Shown here: positions 17,133 to 26,769 of the stretch, piece by piece
Position numbering within the stretch: the stretch's first letter is position 1
Layout: each line of letters starts with the position of its first letter
Source: Lutibacter litoralis
GTDB taxonomy: Bacteria > Bacteroidota > Bacteroidia > Flavobacteriales > Flavobacteriaceae
NCBI RefSeq assembly: GCF_014646675.1
Contig: NZ_BMNS01000002.1
Location: 1-64,000, forward strand
Length of the DNA stretch: 64,000 nt
Reading direction: 5' to 3'
Program-made: the position numbers and the translations under genes
The notes under the pieces: model-generated
The model's input: the letters and a program-made list of their open reading frames with translations, nothing else
Databases searched by the model: none
What the model was told of the DNA's origin: nothing

Positions 17133-20100
17133 ATGAAAAATACACAAAAAATGCTAATTACATTTATATTAATTATTTGCGTTGTCTCTACTACATCTGC
17201 ACAAATAAATAGAACTTTAGAGACTAAAGTTGCCGATATATTAGCGCAGTTTCCAACCGAAAATGCCAACCATACCAACCAATTAATGAATGACATTTTA
17301 GAACTAAATTCTGAAGGAATCTTACAATTTTGCGATATGTTGGTGCCTCTAGGAACAGGAAATGACACCCAAGTTAGGTTTGCTTTAAATAGTTTAGCAA
17401 CTTATAGCGGTGGAACAGCACAAGAAATCACTAAAAATATAGTAGAAAAAGCATTCTTGTCTGCACTTCAAAAAGAAACGGATATTGAAATACAATCCTT
17501 TTTAATTGAGCGTTTGGCCCTTTGTGGTAGTGATTACAGCGCAACTGCTTTAAGTCCATATTTATCAAAACCTAGATTATACAATGTTGCGTTAGCTACT
17601 ATTACTTCTATTGGAACAGATAACGCTGCAAAAGTTATTTTTAAAGCTTTAAAAACATCCGATAATACTATAAAACCATCATTAATAAGCGCTTTAGGAA
17701 AGTTGCAATATGTGCCTGCTGCGGCTTACATTCAAGAATTAGCGGAAGCTAATTCAATCGATCTTCAACAAACTGCTTTAGAGGCATTGTCAGAAATTGC
17801 TTCTGTAAATGCTATGGGAGAATTAATTGAAGCTGCAAAAAACGCAAATTACACCTTAGACGATTCCAAAGCAATTTTAGCATTAATTAATTATGGAAAC
17901 AGATTAAAAGAGCAAGGCAAAGTTGAGCTAAGTAAAGAAGTAGGTAAATTATTACTTAAAAATTGTACTACGGAGAACCAATTGCATTTTAGAGCTGCTG
18001 GAATTCAATTATTGAGAGAAAATAATGAAGCTAATTTTATAAAGACCCTTTTAAAAGAAGCAAAACATACAAATACAAATTATAGAGGCGCTGTTTTTAA
18101 CTCAGCTGCACATACTATTACAAGTTCTGAAATTGTTAAATGGGCAAAAGCCTATAAAAAAATGTCTCCAGAGGCCAAACCTCAACTATTAAGACTTCTT
18201 CAAAACAGTAAAGAAACAGTTGTTTTTGAAAAATGTATTGTTCCAGCAATTCATGATAAAAATGAGTTTGTGAACATTGCAGGAATTAAATCTTTGGCAT
18301 ATCAACCAAAAGAAAAAGCACTGCCTTTGTTATTAAAGTTATTAGCTAACACTAAAAATGAGACTAAAGTTGCTGCTATTAAAGAAACTTTGTTAAGAGT
18401 TTCTAGTCTAGAAGATGGTGCTGTATTAGCCGATAATTTAGAAAAATCAACTATTGAAGGTAAAAAAGTTTTAATTCAAGTTTTAGCTGCAAAAAGAGCT
18501 TCAAGTCATTTTACAGAAATATTGAACTTATTAAATTTGAAAGATGCAACTTTAAACACCGTTATTTTTGAAGCGTTACCTTCATTAGCAGCTACTGAAA
18601 ATCTTACAGCAATTGTAACCCTGTTAACTTCTGAAAAAAATCCAACGAATATTAAAAATATTCAAAAAGCAATTGTTACAACTATAGATGCTTCAGAAAA
18701 AGATCATTCAGAATTAATATTCAACACCTTTAAAACCATTAAAGATAACGAGGTTTTATTACCAGTGTTACCAGTATTAAATAATGACGAAGCTTTAAAA
18801 TTAGTTGCAAATTCATTAAGCTCTACTAATAAAAAGCAACAAGTGGCAGCTTTAAATGCTTTGGCTAATTGGAGAACAAATAGTGCATTACCTTATTTGT
18901 TTACTGCCGTTACAAGTTTGAATAATAGCGAATTAAGAAAAACTGCATTTAACAATTATTTAGTGCAAGTACGTAATTCATCGCATCCAGATGATCAAAA
19001 ACTACTGCTTTATAAAAAATTAATGCCTTTAGCAAATTCCGTTGATGAGCAAAAAAGTATTTTGAATAATATAGGGAATGTTAAAACATTTTTAGCATTG
19101 GTTTTTGTTTCAGAATATTTAAACAATCAAGAACTAAAAGCTACCGCATCAAACGCCGCTATTAAAATTGCCTTGCCAACACCGGGAAAAAAAGATGCAT
19201 TAAAGGGAGATTTGGTAAGAGAAATTGTTACAAATAGCGTTGATAATTTAACAGGACCTGATAGTCAATATATAAAAATTGATGTTACTGAGTTTTTAAA
19301 TAATATGCCACAAGAAAAAGGTTTTGTATCTATATTTAATGGTAAAGATTTTTCTGGCTGGGAAGGATTGGTACAAAATCCAATTGCCAGAAATAAAATG
19401 TCTAAAAAAGCATTGGCAAAAGCTCAAGCAAAAGCAAATGCCCAAATGATGAAAGATTGGTATATAAAAGATGGTATTATTGGTTTTAAAGGAGAAGGTT
19501 ATAATAATATTTGTACTATTAAAGATTATGGCGATTTTGAAATGCTTGTAGATTGGAAAATTACCAATGGAGGCGATAGCGGAATTTATTTAAGAGGTAC
19601 GCCACAAGTTCAAATTTGGGATATTGCGCTTACACAGGTTGGTGCCCAAGTAGGTAGTGGTGGTTTGTATAACAATCAGAAAAACGAACGAATTCCGTTA
19701 GAAGTAGCCGATAATCCAGTGGACGAATGGAATACATTTAGAATTAAAATGGTTGGTGAACGTGTAACGGTTTATTTGAATGGCGTATTGGTAACAGATA
19801 ATGTAATTTTAGAAAATTACTGGGACAGAGCACTGCCAATTTTTACAAAAGAAGCTATTGAATTACAAGCACATGGTGAGGATTTAGGATTTAAAAATAT
19901 CTATGTACGTGAAATTAAATCGGGTACAGATTTATTATCTGATGCAGAAAAAGTAGCAGGTTTTAAATCGTTATTTAATGGTAGGGATTTAGACCATTGG
20001 ATTGGAAATAAAACCGATTATACTGTCGAAAACAATGAAATAGCAGTGCGTCCAAAACAAGGCGGACACGGAAATTTATATACAGCCGAAGAATATTCAG

Positions 20101-20537
20101 ATTTTAATTTTAGATTTGAATTCAAATTAACAGCTGGAGCAAACAATGGTTTAGGTATTCATACACCGCTTGAAGGTGATGCTGCTTATGTTGGTAAAGA
20201 ATTACAAATTTTAGATAATACTGCTAGTATTTATGCAAATTTAGAAGCTTACCAATACCACGGTTCGGTTTATGGCGTTATTGCAGCAAAAAGAGGACAT
20301 TTAAAACCTCTTGGACAATGGAATCAGCAAGAAGTTATTGTAAAAGGTGATGCTATAAAAATTATATTAAATGGCAAAGTAATTGTAGATGGAAACATGA
20401 AAGAAGCTTCAATAAATGGAACAATTGACGGTCTAGAACATCCTGGATTAAAAAGAAATAAAGGGCATATCGCATTTTTAGGTCACGGTTCTGAATTGGA
20501 GTTTAGAAACATAAGAATTAAAGATTTAAGCAAATAA
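17133..20537 (+). CDS. HEAT-repeat protein with two C-terminal DUF1080 (3-keto-glycoside hydrolase) domains
   Basis: 1134 residues. A signal peptide (ending TTSAQ) is followed by a long helical solenoid of HEAT-like repeats (~40-700; repeated units such as ISALGKLQYVPAAAYIQELA). Two DUF1080 domains follow: ~730-925 (GFVSIFNGKDFSGWEG; GGDSGIYLRGTPQVQIWD) and ~944-1133 (GFKSLFNGRDLDHW; GANNGLGIHTP; ELQILDN). DUF1080 proteins are known to cleave 3-keto-disaccharides and 3-keto-glycosides. The first domain keeps the GDSGIYLRG motif; the second has GLGIHTP instead, so the two may differ in substrate or activity. The HEAT part may be a scaffold. It lies 21 bases after the Gfo/Idh gene and 29 bases before the GMC gene. 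Periplasmic location is inferred from the signal peptide. Confidence 0.88.
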   Translation: MKNTQKMLITFILIICVVSTTSAQINRTLETKVADILAQFPTENANHTNQLMNDILELNSEGILQFCDMLVPLGTGNDTQVRFALNSLATYSGGTAQEITKNIVEKAFLSALQKETDIEIQSFLIERLALCGSDYSATALSPYLSKPRLYNVALATITSIGTDNAAKVIFKALKTSDNTIKPSLISALGKLQYVPAAAYIQELAEANSIDLQQTALEALSEIASVNAMGELIEAAKNANYTLDDSKAILALINYGNRLKEQGKVELSKEVGKLLLKNCTTENQLHFRAAGIQLLRENNEANFIKTLLKEAKHTNTNYRGAVFNSAAHTITSSEIVKWAKAYKKMSPEAKPQLLRLLQNSKETVVFEKCIVPAIHDKNEFVNIAGIKSLAYQPKEKALPLLLKLLANTKNETKVAAIKETLLRVSSLEDGAVLADNLEKSTIEGKKVLIQVLAAKRASSHFTEILNLLNLKDATLNTVIFEALPSLAATENLTAIVTLLTSEKNPTNIKNIQKAIVTTIDASEKDHSELIFNTFKTIKDNEVLLPVLPVLNNDEALKLVANSLSSTNKKQQVAALNALANWRTNSALPYLFTAVTSLNNSELRKTAFNNYLVQVRNSSHPDDQKLLLYKKLMPLANSVDEQKSILNNIGNVKTFLALVFVSEYLNNQELKATASNAAIKIALPTPGKKDALKGDLVREIVTNSVDNLTGPDSQYIKIDVTEFLNNMPQEKGFVSIFNGKDFSGWEGLVQNPIARNKMSKKALAKAQAKANAQMMKDWYIKDGIIGFKGEGYNNICTIKDYGDFEMLVDWKITNGGDSGIYLRGTPQVQIWDIALTQVGAQVGSGGLYNNQKNERIPLEVADNPVDEWNTFRIKMVGERVTVYLNGVLVTDNVILENYWDRALPIFTKEAIELQAHGEDLGFKNIYVREIKSGTDLLSDAEKVAGFKSLFNGRDLDHWIGNKTDYTVENNEIAVRPKQGGHGNLYTAEEYSDFNFRFEFKLTAGANNGLGIHTPLEGDAAYVGKELQILDNTASIYANLEAYQYHGSVYGVIAAKRGHLKPLGQWNQQEVIVKGDAIKIILNGKVIVDGNMKEASINGTIDGLEHPGLKRNKGHIAFLGHGSELEFRNIRIKDLSK

Positions 20538-20566
20538 AACTAATAATTTATTTAGTAATTTTTTGA

Positions 20567-22267
20567 ATGAATACAATTGATAATACAGAAATTTACGATG
20601 CCATAGTGATTGGTACTGGAATTTCTGGAGGATGGGCAGCAAAAGAACTTTGCGAACAAGGTTTAAAGGTTTTGGTGTTAGAAAGAGGGCGCATGGTAAA
20701 TCATATTACAGATTATCCAACAGCGACTGTGGATCCTTGGGATTTTAAATATAGAGGTTTAAACAACAATAATGATGCTAAAACACAACTAAAACAAGAA
20801 AGATCTGGATATGTAACTCAAGACAAAAGCAAGCATTGGTTTGTCAACGACTTGGAACATCCCTATAGTGAAACAAAACGATTCGATTGGATTAGAGGTT
20901 ACCATGTTGGTGGTCGTTCTATAACTTGGGGGAGGCAATGTTTACGATTAAGCGATTTAGATTTTGAAGCCAATAAAAAGGAAAATATTGCAGTAGATTG
21001 GCCTATTAGATACAAAGATATTGCACCCTGGTACGATAAAGTTGAAGAATTTATTGGTGTTTCTGGAGAAAAATTAGGATTACCACATTTACCAGATGGC
21101 ATCTTTTCCCCACCTATGGACTTAAACTGTGTTGAAGATGAGTTTAGAACTAAAATTTCTAAAAACTATAGCGATAGATATTTAACAATTGGTCGTTTTG
21201 CAAATTTAACAGGAGACAAAGTACACGTGGGTCGTAGTAAATGTATGTATAGAAACAGATGTATTAGAGGCTGTCCTTTTGGAGCTTATTTTAGCAGTAA
21301 TTCCTCAACACTTCCAGCAGCTCAAAGAACTGGAAATATGACATTAAGACCACATTCTATAGTTCATAAAATTGTATATGACACTCAAAAAAAGCTAGCA
21401 ACAGGTGTTGAGATTATCGATTCCGAATCGCATGAAAAAATAACCTTTTCGGCAAAAATAATTTTTTGTTGTGCTTCAACAGTTGCAAGTACTGCCATTT
21501 TATTAAATTCTACTTCAAAAAGATTTCCAAATGGTTTGGGAAATGACAGTGGTGAATTAGGACATAATTTAATGGACCATCATTTTAAAGTTGGCGCTAC
21601 AGCTACCATAGAGGGTTTTGACGATAAATTTTACACAGGAAGAAGACCTGCAAGTTTTCATATCCCTAGATTTAGAAATTTAAAAGAAACTGAAAAACAC
21701 AACTTTTTAAGAGGTTATAGTTTTCAAGGAAGTGCCAGCAGAACAGGTTGGAGCAGGGCAATAAAAGAATTGAGTTTTGGAGCAGATTTAAAAGAAGAAC
21801 TTTTTAAACCTGGACCTTGGAAAATTGGAATGACTGGTTTTGGAGAATGCCTACCCTATCATGAAAATAAAATGGTTTTAAATCATAAAAAACTAAATGA
21901 ATGGGGATTGCCAACTGTTGATTTTGATTGTGAATTTAAAGAAAACGAAAAGGAAATGCGGAAAGATATGATGCAGGAAGCTGTAAAAATGTTTAAAGCT
22001 GCTGGTTTTAAAAACGTAGCAGGATATGACGAACCTTGTTTTCCAGGAAATGCCATCCATGAAATGGGAACTGCACGCATGGGAAGAGATCCAAAAACGT
22101 CTGTTTTAAATAAGAATAATCAACTACATAGTGTATTAAATGTGTACGTAACCGATGGTGCCTGTATGACCTCAGCTGCTTATCAAAATCCGTCACTAAC
22201 CTATATGGCTTTAACCGCAAGAGCAGCAAAACATGCAGTTGACCAACTTAGAAATAAGAAATTTTAG
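20567..22267 (+). CDS. GMC oxidoreductase, large subunit of a glucoside 3-dehydrogenase-like enzyme
   Basis: A 566-residue FAD enzyme. The FAD-binding motif is at the N-terminus (VIGTGISGG, 14-22; LERG); GGRSITWGRQ follows. The C-terminal catalytic pair of the family is His498 (IHEMGTARMG) and Asn541 (YQNPSLTYMA). Cys226, Cys232 and Cys236 (KCMYRNRCIRGC) resemble the 3Fe-4S site of multisubunit FAD glucose/fructose dehydrogenases. It has no signal peptide of its own; such subunits are carried out by the Tat signal of the small partner, whose gene is next. This is the usual arrangement of glucoside/lactose 3-dehydrogenases, so oxidation of a sugar C3 hydroxyl is inferred. No cytochrome c subunit is encoded nearby, so the electron acceptor is unknown. 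Confidence 0.87.
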   Translation: MNTIDNTEIYDAIVIGTGISGGWAAKELCEQGLKVLVLERGRMVNHITDYPTATVDPWDFKYRGLNNNNDAKTQLKQERSGYVTQDKSKHWFVNDLEHPYSETKRFDWIRGYHVGGRSITWGRQCLRLSDLDFEANKKENIAVDWPIRYKDIAPWYDKVEEFIGVSGEKLGLPHLPDGIFSPPMDLNCVEDEFRTKISKNYSDRYLTIGRFANLTGDKVHVGRSKCMYRNRCIRGCPFGAYFSSNSSTLPAAQRTGNMTLRPHSIVHKIVYDTQKKLATGVEIIDSESHEKITFSAKIIFCCASTVASTAILLNSTSKRFPNGLGNDSGELGHNLMDHHFKVGATATIEGFDDKFYTGRRPASFHIPRFRNLKETEKHNFLRGYSFQGSASRTGWSRAIKELSFGADLKEELFKPGPWKIGMTGFGECLPYHENKMVLNHKKLNEWGLPTVDFDCEFKENEKEMRKDMMQEAVKMFKAAGFKNVAGYDEPCFPGNAIHEMGTARMGRDPKTSVLNKNNQLHSVLNVYVTDGACMTSAAYQNPSLTYMALTARAAKHAVDQLRNKKF

Positions 22268-22309
22268 AGATAAAAAAGGACACAATATTTAAGTGAAAAA
22301 TAGTTTAAG

Positions 22310-22930
22310 ATGAAAAGAAGGGAATTACTTAAAAAAACGGCATTAGCTTCCGGTTGTATTGTTGCAACTCCTACATTATTAGAATTGTTGGTTTCTTGTC
22401 AAGAACAACCAACTTTAAGTTGGAAACCACTTTTTTTAGATAAAAAACAAGCTTTTGTAGTTGAAAACTTAGTGGATTTAATTCTACCAGCTTCAAGTAC
22501 TGTTGGCGCTTTAGAGTTGCAGATACCAAAATTTATAGATTTAGTTTTAAACGATGTACTTCCAAAAAACGAACAAACTATTTTTATAAAAGGCGCACAA
22601 TTTTTTCATCATAAATTTGAAGCCATGTTTAACAAAGCTGTTTTAGAGGGAAGCAAAGATGAGTTTTTAACACTACTTTCTAAGTATTTTAAACTCTCTG
22701 CTGAAGACCAAAAGAATGTTTTCAAATTATTAGAAAAAGATGAAAAATCGATTGAAAATATTGAGTTATATGTTATTTACAAATATCTAACGTGTATTCG
22801 ATATTATACTTTATTTGGGTATTATACTTCTAAAGAGGTCGGTACTGAAATTTTAAATTACAATCCAGTTCCCGGCGAATATAATGGATGTGTTCCTGTT
22901 TCAGAAGTTGGAAATAGTTCGTCTATTTAA
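22310..22930 (+). CDS. Gluconate 2-dehydrogenase subunit 3-like small subunit with Tat lipoprotein signal
   Basis: 206 residues. The N-terminus KRRELLKKTALASG is a twin-arginine signal, followed by LLVSC, which could be a lipobox. The rest matches the small subunit of membrane-bound GMC dehydrogenases (AFVVENLVDLILPASSTVGALE; IPKFIDLVLNDVL; RYYTLFGYYTSKEVG; YNPVPGEYNGCVP). The family stabilises and exports the large subunit, here the preceding gene (42 bases upstream). It is the last of four closely spaced genes that I read as one operon for oxidative glycoside cleavage. Confidence 0.88.
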   Translation: MKRRELLKKTALASGCIVATPTLLELLVSCQEQPTLSWKPLFLDKKQAFVVENLVDLILPASSTVGALELQIPKFIDLVLNDVLPKNEQTIFIKGAQFFHHKFEAMFNKAVLEGSKDEFLTLLSKYFKLSAEDQKNVFKLLEKDEKSIENIELYVIYKYLTCIRYYTLFGYYTSKEVGTEILNYNPVPGEYNGCVPVSEVGNSSSI

Positions 22931-23112
22931 ATTTTTATAATAAATTTACTTCAGTGCCTTATGATACAGTCTAAAATATAAACTATAATTTTAGGTATTG
23001 TACCTTTTCATCTTTTTTTTAAAAAACATATTAATATTTTACAAAAAGATGTAAATTAGCACTCTAATTTATTAAATGTAAATAAAACATTTATTTTAAA
23101 GAGCTAATTATA

Positions 23113-24240
23113 ATGGATTTAAATGAGCAGCATTATAACCTAACCATAAATTCTCCTGGAAGAATTAATTTAATTGGAGAACATACAGATTATAATAATG
23201 GATTTGTACTACCAACTGCAATTGATAAAAAAATTCAGTTTAAATTTAAAAAGAACGGAACCCCAACTACTTGCAACGTTTATAGTAAAAATTTTGATAC
23301 CAGTGTTACATTTGATCTAAACACTATAAAACCAAGTAAACACCAGTGGGAAAATTATATTTTAGGCGTAATATTTGAAATACAACAACTTACAGACAAA
23401 CTAGAAGGTTTCGATTGCATATTTACAAGTGATATTCCTGTTGGTTCTGGAATTAGCTCTTCGGCTGCGTTAGAATGTGGTTTTGCGTTTGGTTTAAATG
23501 AATTATTTAATTTAGGATTGTCTAAAATTACCCTTGTAGAAATTGGGCAAAGAGCTGAGCATAATTATGTAGGTACAAAATGTGGTATTATGGACCAATT
23601 TGCTTCAGTAATGAGCAAGGTTGGTCATGTAATATTATTAGACTGCCAATCTCTAGAGTACCAGCATGTCCCTATTCATATTAAACCTTATAAAATACTA
23701 TTGTTAAACACAAATGTATCACATAATTTAGCCGACGGTGAATACAATAAACGAAGAAGTTTATGTGAACAAGGGGTTGCAATTATTCAAAAGAATTACC
23801 CAAATGTAACATCATTACGCGATGTGTCTTTGGAAATGTTAGCCGAATTTAAAGAAACATTTACAGAAGATATGTTTAACAAATGCACCTATGTTGTTGA
23901 AGAAAAAACACGGGTATTAGACTCTGTTGAAGCATTAAAAAACAAAAATCTCGCTATTTTAGGAGCAAATATGTATGCAACTCATAATGGGTTGTCTAAT
24001 TTATATGAGGTAAGTTGTCCGGAATTAGATTTCTTAGTGGCATTTTCAAAAAATTTTGATGCCGTAATTGGCGCACGTATGATGGGTGGTGGTTTTGGAG
24101 GCTGTACTATAAATATTATTCATCAAGACGAAGTAGCTGCATTTACGGAAGCAGCATCTCAGGCATATTTTAATAAATTCAACATTAAATTAACCGCCTT
24201 TGAAGCAAATCCAAGTGAAGGGACAGCTATTGAAAATTAA
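23113..24240 (+). CDS. galK: Galactokinase
   Basis: A 375-residue GHMP kinase that phosphorylates galactose at C1 with ATP. Visible: the galactokinase signature (PGRINLIGEHTDYNNGFVLPTAID), the ATP-binding GHMP motif (VPVGSGISSSAALECG type, ~110-126), GTKCGIMDQFAS with the catalytic Asp, and GARMMGGGFGGCTINI at the C-terminal motif 3. The length is that of E. coli GalK. It follows the dehydrogenase small-subunit gene by 182 bases and precedes a Na+/galactose symporter gene on the same strand, so its substrate probably comes from that symporter. galT and galE are not in the window. No clear promoter was found in the gap. Confidence 0.94.
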   Translation: MDLNEQHYNLTINSPGRINLIGEHTDYNNGFVLPTAIDKKIQFKFKKNGTPTTCNVYSKNFDTSVTFDLNTIKPSKHQWENYILGVIFEIQQLTDKLEGFDCIFTSDIPVGSGISSSAALECGFAFGLNELFNLGLSKITLVEIGQRAEHNYVGTKCGIMDQFASVMSKVGHVILLDCQSLEYQHVPIHIKPYKILLLNTNVSHNLADGEYNKRRSLCEQGVAIIQKNYPNVTSLRDVSLEMLAEFKETFTEDMFNKCTYVVEEKTRVLDSVEALKNKNLAILGANMYATHNGLSNLYEVSCPELDFLVAFSKNFDAVIGARMMGGGFGGCTINIIHQDEVAAFTEAASQAYFNKFNIKLTAFEANPSEGTAIEN

Positions 24241-24358
24241 ATTTGGGAGTACCAACTTAAAGAAAATAACTAAATTCGCTTGACTATATTAAAAACATAC
24301 ATTTTTATACAAAGAGGAATAAAAATAAAGGAAAATCAACTAAACTATAACAATTATT

Positions 24359-26011
24359 ATGACATCACATTTCGGATTTTGGGATTATTTTATCTTTATA
24401 GCCTATGCCATTTTAATCCTAGGAGTTGGATTATGGGTATCTAGAGATAAAAAAGGACATGAAAAAAATGCAGAAGATTATTTTTTGGCTAGTAAATCGC
24501 TTCCTTGGTGGGCGATTGGAGCTTCATTAATTGCAGCAAATATTTCAGCAGAACAATTTATTGGAATGTCAGGATCTGGATTTGCTTTAGGTTTAGCCAT
24601 TGCTTCCTACGAATGGATGGCGGCAATTACCTTAATAATTGTAGGGAAATACTTTTTACCAATTTTTATTGAAAAAGGACTCTATACCATACCAGAGTTT
24701 GTAGAAAAAAGATTTTCAACCAACTTAAAAACCATTTTAGCTGTATTTTGGATTGGGTTATATGTGTTTGTAAACTTAGCTTCGGTATTGTACTTAGGTT
24801 CTTTAGCTTTAGAAACCATCATGGGCGTACCAATGGTTTATGGTGTAATTGGTTTGGCTTTATTTGCTGCAGCTTATTCACTCTATGGTGGACTTTCGGC
24901 GGTTGCATGGACAGATGTAATTCAGGTAGTATTTTTAATTTTAGGAGGATTGGTTACAACCTATATTGCTTTAAATACTGTATCTGGTGGTGAAGGTGTT
25001 CTAGCAGGAATAAAAACTGTTTATGAAGCTGCTCCAGATCGCTTTGCTATGATCTTGGATAAATCGAACCCAGAATTTAAAAACTTACCAGGAATCGGGG
25101 TTTTAGTTGGTGGTTTATGGGTAGCGAACTTATACTACTGGGGTTTTAATCAATATATAATCCAAAGAACTTTGGCAGCAAAATCTTTAAAAGAATCTCA
25201 AAAAGGCATCTTATTAGCAGCTGGATTAAAGTTAGTAATTCCTTTAATTGTAGTTGTTCCAGGTATTGCGGCTTATGTAATGGTAAATGACCCAGAGATT
25301 ATGACGCGCTTAGGAGCAGCAGGATTAAAAAACTTACCTTCATTAGAACAAGCTGATAGAGCATACCCTTGGTTGTTACAATTTTTACCAACCGGAATGA
25401 AAGGTGTGGCATTTGCGGCGTTAGCAGCAGCCATTGTATCTTCTTTAGCTTCTATGTTAAATTCAACATCAACCATTTTCACAATGGATATTTACAAACA
25501 GTATATAAACCCTAATGCAAGTGATAAAGCTACCGTAAATGTTGGTAGAATTTCTGCAGCTGTAGCATTGATAATTGGAAGTATTATGGCACCTTTATTA
25601 GGTGGTATAGATCAGGCTTTCCAATTTATACAAGAATATACAGGAATTGTATCTCCCGGTATTTTAGCAGTATTTATGTTAGGGTTGTTCTGGAAAAAAA
25701 CAACCAACAAAGGTGCTATTATTGGAGCTTTAGCTTCTATTCCAATTGCAATGTACTTTAAAGTTGCCCCTAAAGGATGGTCAACAAGTACTATCTTTTT
25801 AGACTTACCTTGGATGGATCAAATGGGTTATACTGCCATACTTACCTCTATAATAATTATGCTTGTAAGTTATTTACAACATAAAGGAAAAGATGATGAA
25901 AAAGGTATTGAAATTTCTAAAGAATTGTTTAAAACAAGTCCGTTATTTAATATTGGAGCCTTTGCAATTATGATAATTTTAGTTGCATTGTATGCAGTTT
26001 TCTGGAAATAA
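24359..26011 (+). CDS. Sodium/galactose symporter (SSS family, vSGLT-like)
   Basis: A 550-residue membrane protein, about 14 helices. The sequence is strikingly close to the Vibrio parahaemolyticus Na+/galactose symporter vSGLT: GVGLWVSRDKKG, EDYFLASKSLPWWAIGASL, ANISAEQFIGMSGSG (sugar and Na+ site), NLYYWGFNQYIIQRTLAAKS (inner gate) and AIVSSLASMLNST (Na2 site) are nearly the same as remembered. It should import galactose, perhaps glucose, with Na+. Next to galK it forms a galactose uptake module. Signs of transfer are possible given the high similarity to a gammaproteobacterial protein, but base composition looks like that of its neighbours. Confidence 0.93.
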   Translation: MTSHFGFWDYFIFIAYAILILGVGLWVSRDKKGHEKNAEDYFLASKSLPWWAIGASLIAANISAEQFIGMSGSGFALGLAIASYEWMAAITLIIVGKYFLPIFIEKGLYTIPEFVEKRFSTNLKTILAVFWIGLYVFVNLASVLYLGSLALETIMGVPMVYGVIGLALFAAAYSLYGGLSAVAWTDVIQVVFLILGGLVTTYIALNTVSGGEGVLAGIKTVYEAAPDRFAMILDKSNPEFKNLPGIGVLVGGLWVANLYYWGFNQYIIQRTLAAKSLKESQKGILLAAGLKLVIPLIVVVPGIAAYVMVNDPEIMTRLGAAGLKNLPSLEQADRAYPWLLQFLPTGMKGVAFAALAAAIVSSLASMLNSTSTIFTMDIYKQYINPNASDKATVNVGRISAAVALIIGSIMAPLLGGIDQAFQFIQEYTGIVSPGILAVFMLGLFWKKTTNKGAIIGALASIPIAMYFKVAPKGWSTSTIFLDLPWMDQMGYTAILTSIIIMLVSYLQHKGKDDEKGIEISKELFKTSPLFNIGAFAIMIILVALYAVFWK

Positions 26012-26035
26012 AATAAATCTTACCAAAATATAAAT

Positions 26036-26082
26036 GTCTGTTCATGTATTTTTTATAAAAACTATGTGAGCAGACTTCTTTA
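26036..26082 (+). terminator. Candidate terminator after the symporter gene
   Basis: Arms GTCTGTTCATGTA / TATGTGAGCAGAC pair over 13 positions with three G-U pairs, and a T-rich stretch follows. The stem is AT/GU-rich, so moderate strength. Confidence 0.5.
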
Positions 26083-26161
26083 TTATTCATTTACTGAAAT
26101 AGGGTTTTATTATAATTTTTTTTCATACGATAAAAACCATTAAATTTACACTTAAAAAGAA

Positions 26162-26767
26162 GTGTATAAAACCTACCTTAAGAGATTTTTTGATGTAGTA
26201 CTTTCGTTTATTGGGTTACTTGTGCTCTCTCCTATTTTATTAATTGTTATATTATTATTAACAATTGCAAATAATGGAAAACCTTTTTTTTTTCAAATGC
26301 GTCCTGGGTTAAATGGACACTTGTTTAAAATTATCAAGTTTAAAACAATGAATGATAAAAAAGACAGCAAAGGTAATTTATTAAATGACAGCAAACGACT
26401 GACAAAAGTTGGAAATTTTGTTAGAAAAACTTCTTTAGATGAAATTCCACAACTCATAAACGTGCTTAAAGGAGATATGAGTTTAATTGGTCCTAGACCA
26501 TTACTGCCAGAATACTTACCTTTATATAATGAGGAACAAAAAAAACGTCATAATGTAAAACCAGGTATTACTGGTTGGGCACAAGTAAATGGTAGAAATG
26601 CCATAAACTGGCAACAAAAATTTGTATTCGACGTTTGGTATGTGCAACATCTCAGTTTTAAATTAGATGTAAAAATTTTAATTCAAACATTTCAGAAAGT
26701 GTTAAAATCTGAAGGTATTTATGCAAGTTCAACTATTGTAATGAATCGATTTAAAGGAAATAACTAA
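26162..26767 (+). CDS. Undecaprenyl-phosphate sugar-1-phosphate transferase (PglC-type)
   Basis: 201 residues, a monotopic phosphoglycosyl transferase that moves a sugar-1-phosphate from a UDP-sugar to undecaprenyl phosphate. Signs: one N-terminal hydrophobic helix (VVLSFIGLLVLSPILLIVILLL) after KRFFD; FFFQMRPGLNG; KFKTMND; the catalytic pair in KTSLDEIPQLINVLKGDMSLIGPRPLLPEY; RHNVKPGITGWAQVNGRN. The small size places it with PglC rather than the larger WcaJ type. The start codon is GTG, as no ATG is available upstream. It is followed two bases later by a PglD-like gene. The glycan it begins is not evident, since no other glycosyltransferases are present. Confidence 0.9.
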   Translation: MYKTYLKRFFDVVLSFIGLLVLSPILLIVILLLTIANNGKPFFFQMRPGLNGHLFKIIKFKTMNDKKDSKGNLLNDSKRLTKVGNFVRKTSLDEIPQLINVLKGDMSLIGPRPLLPEYLPLYNEEQKKRHNVKPGITGWAQVNGRNAINWQQKFVFDVWYVQHLSFKLDVKILIQTFQKVLKSEGIYASSTIVMNRFKGNN

Positions 26768-26769
26768 GT

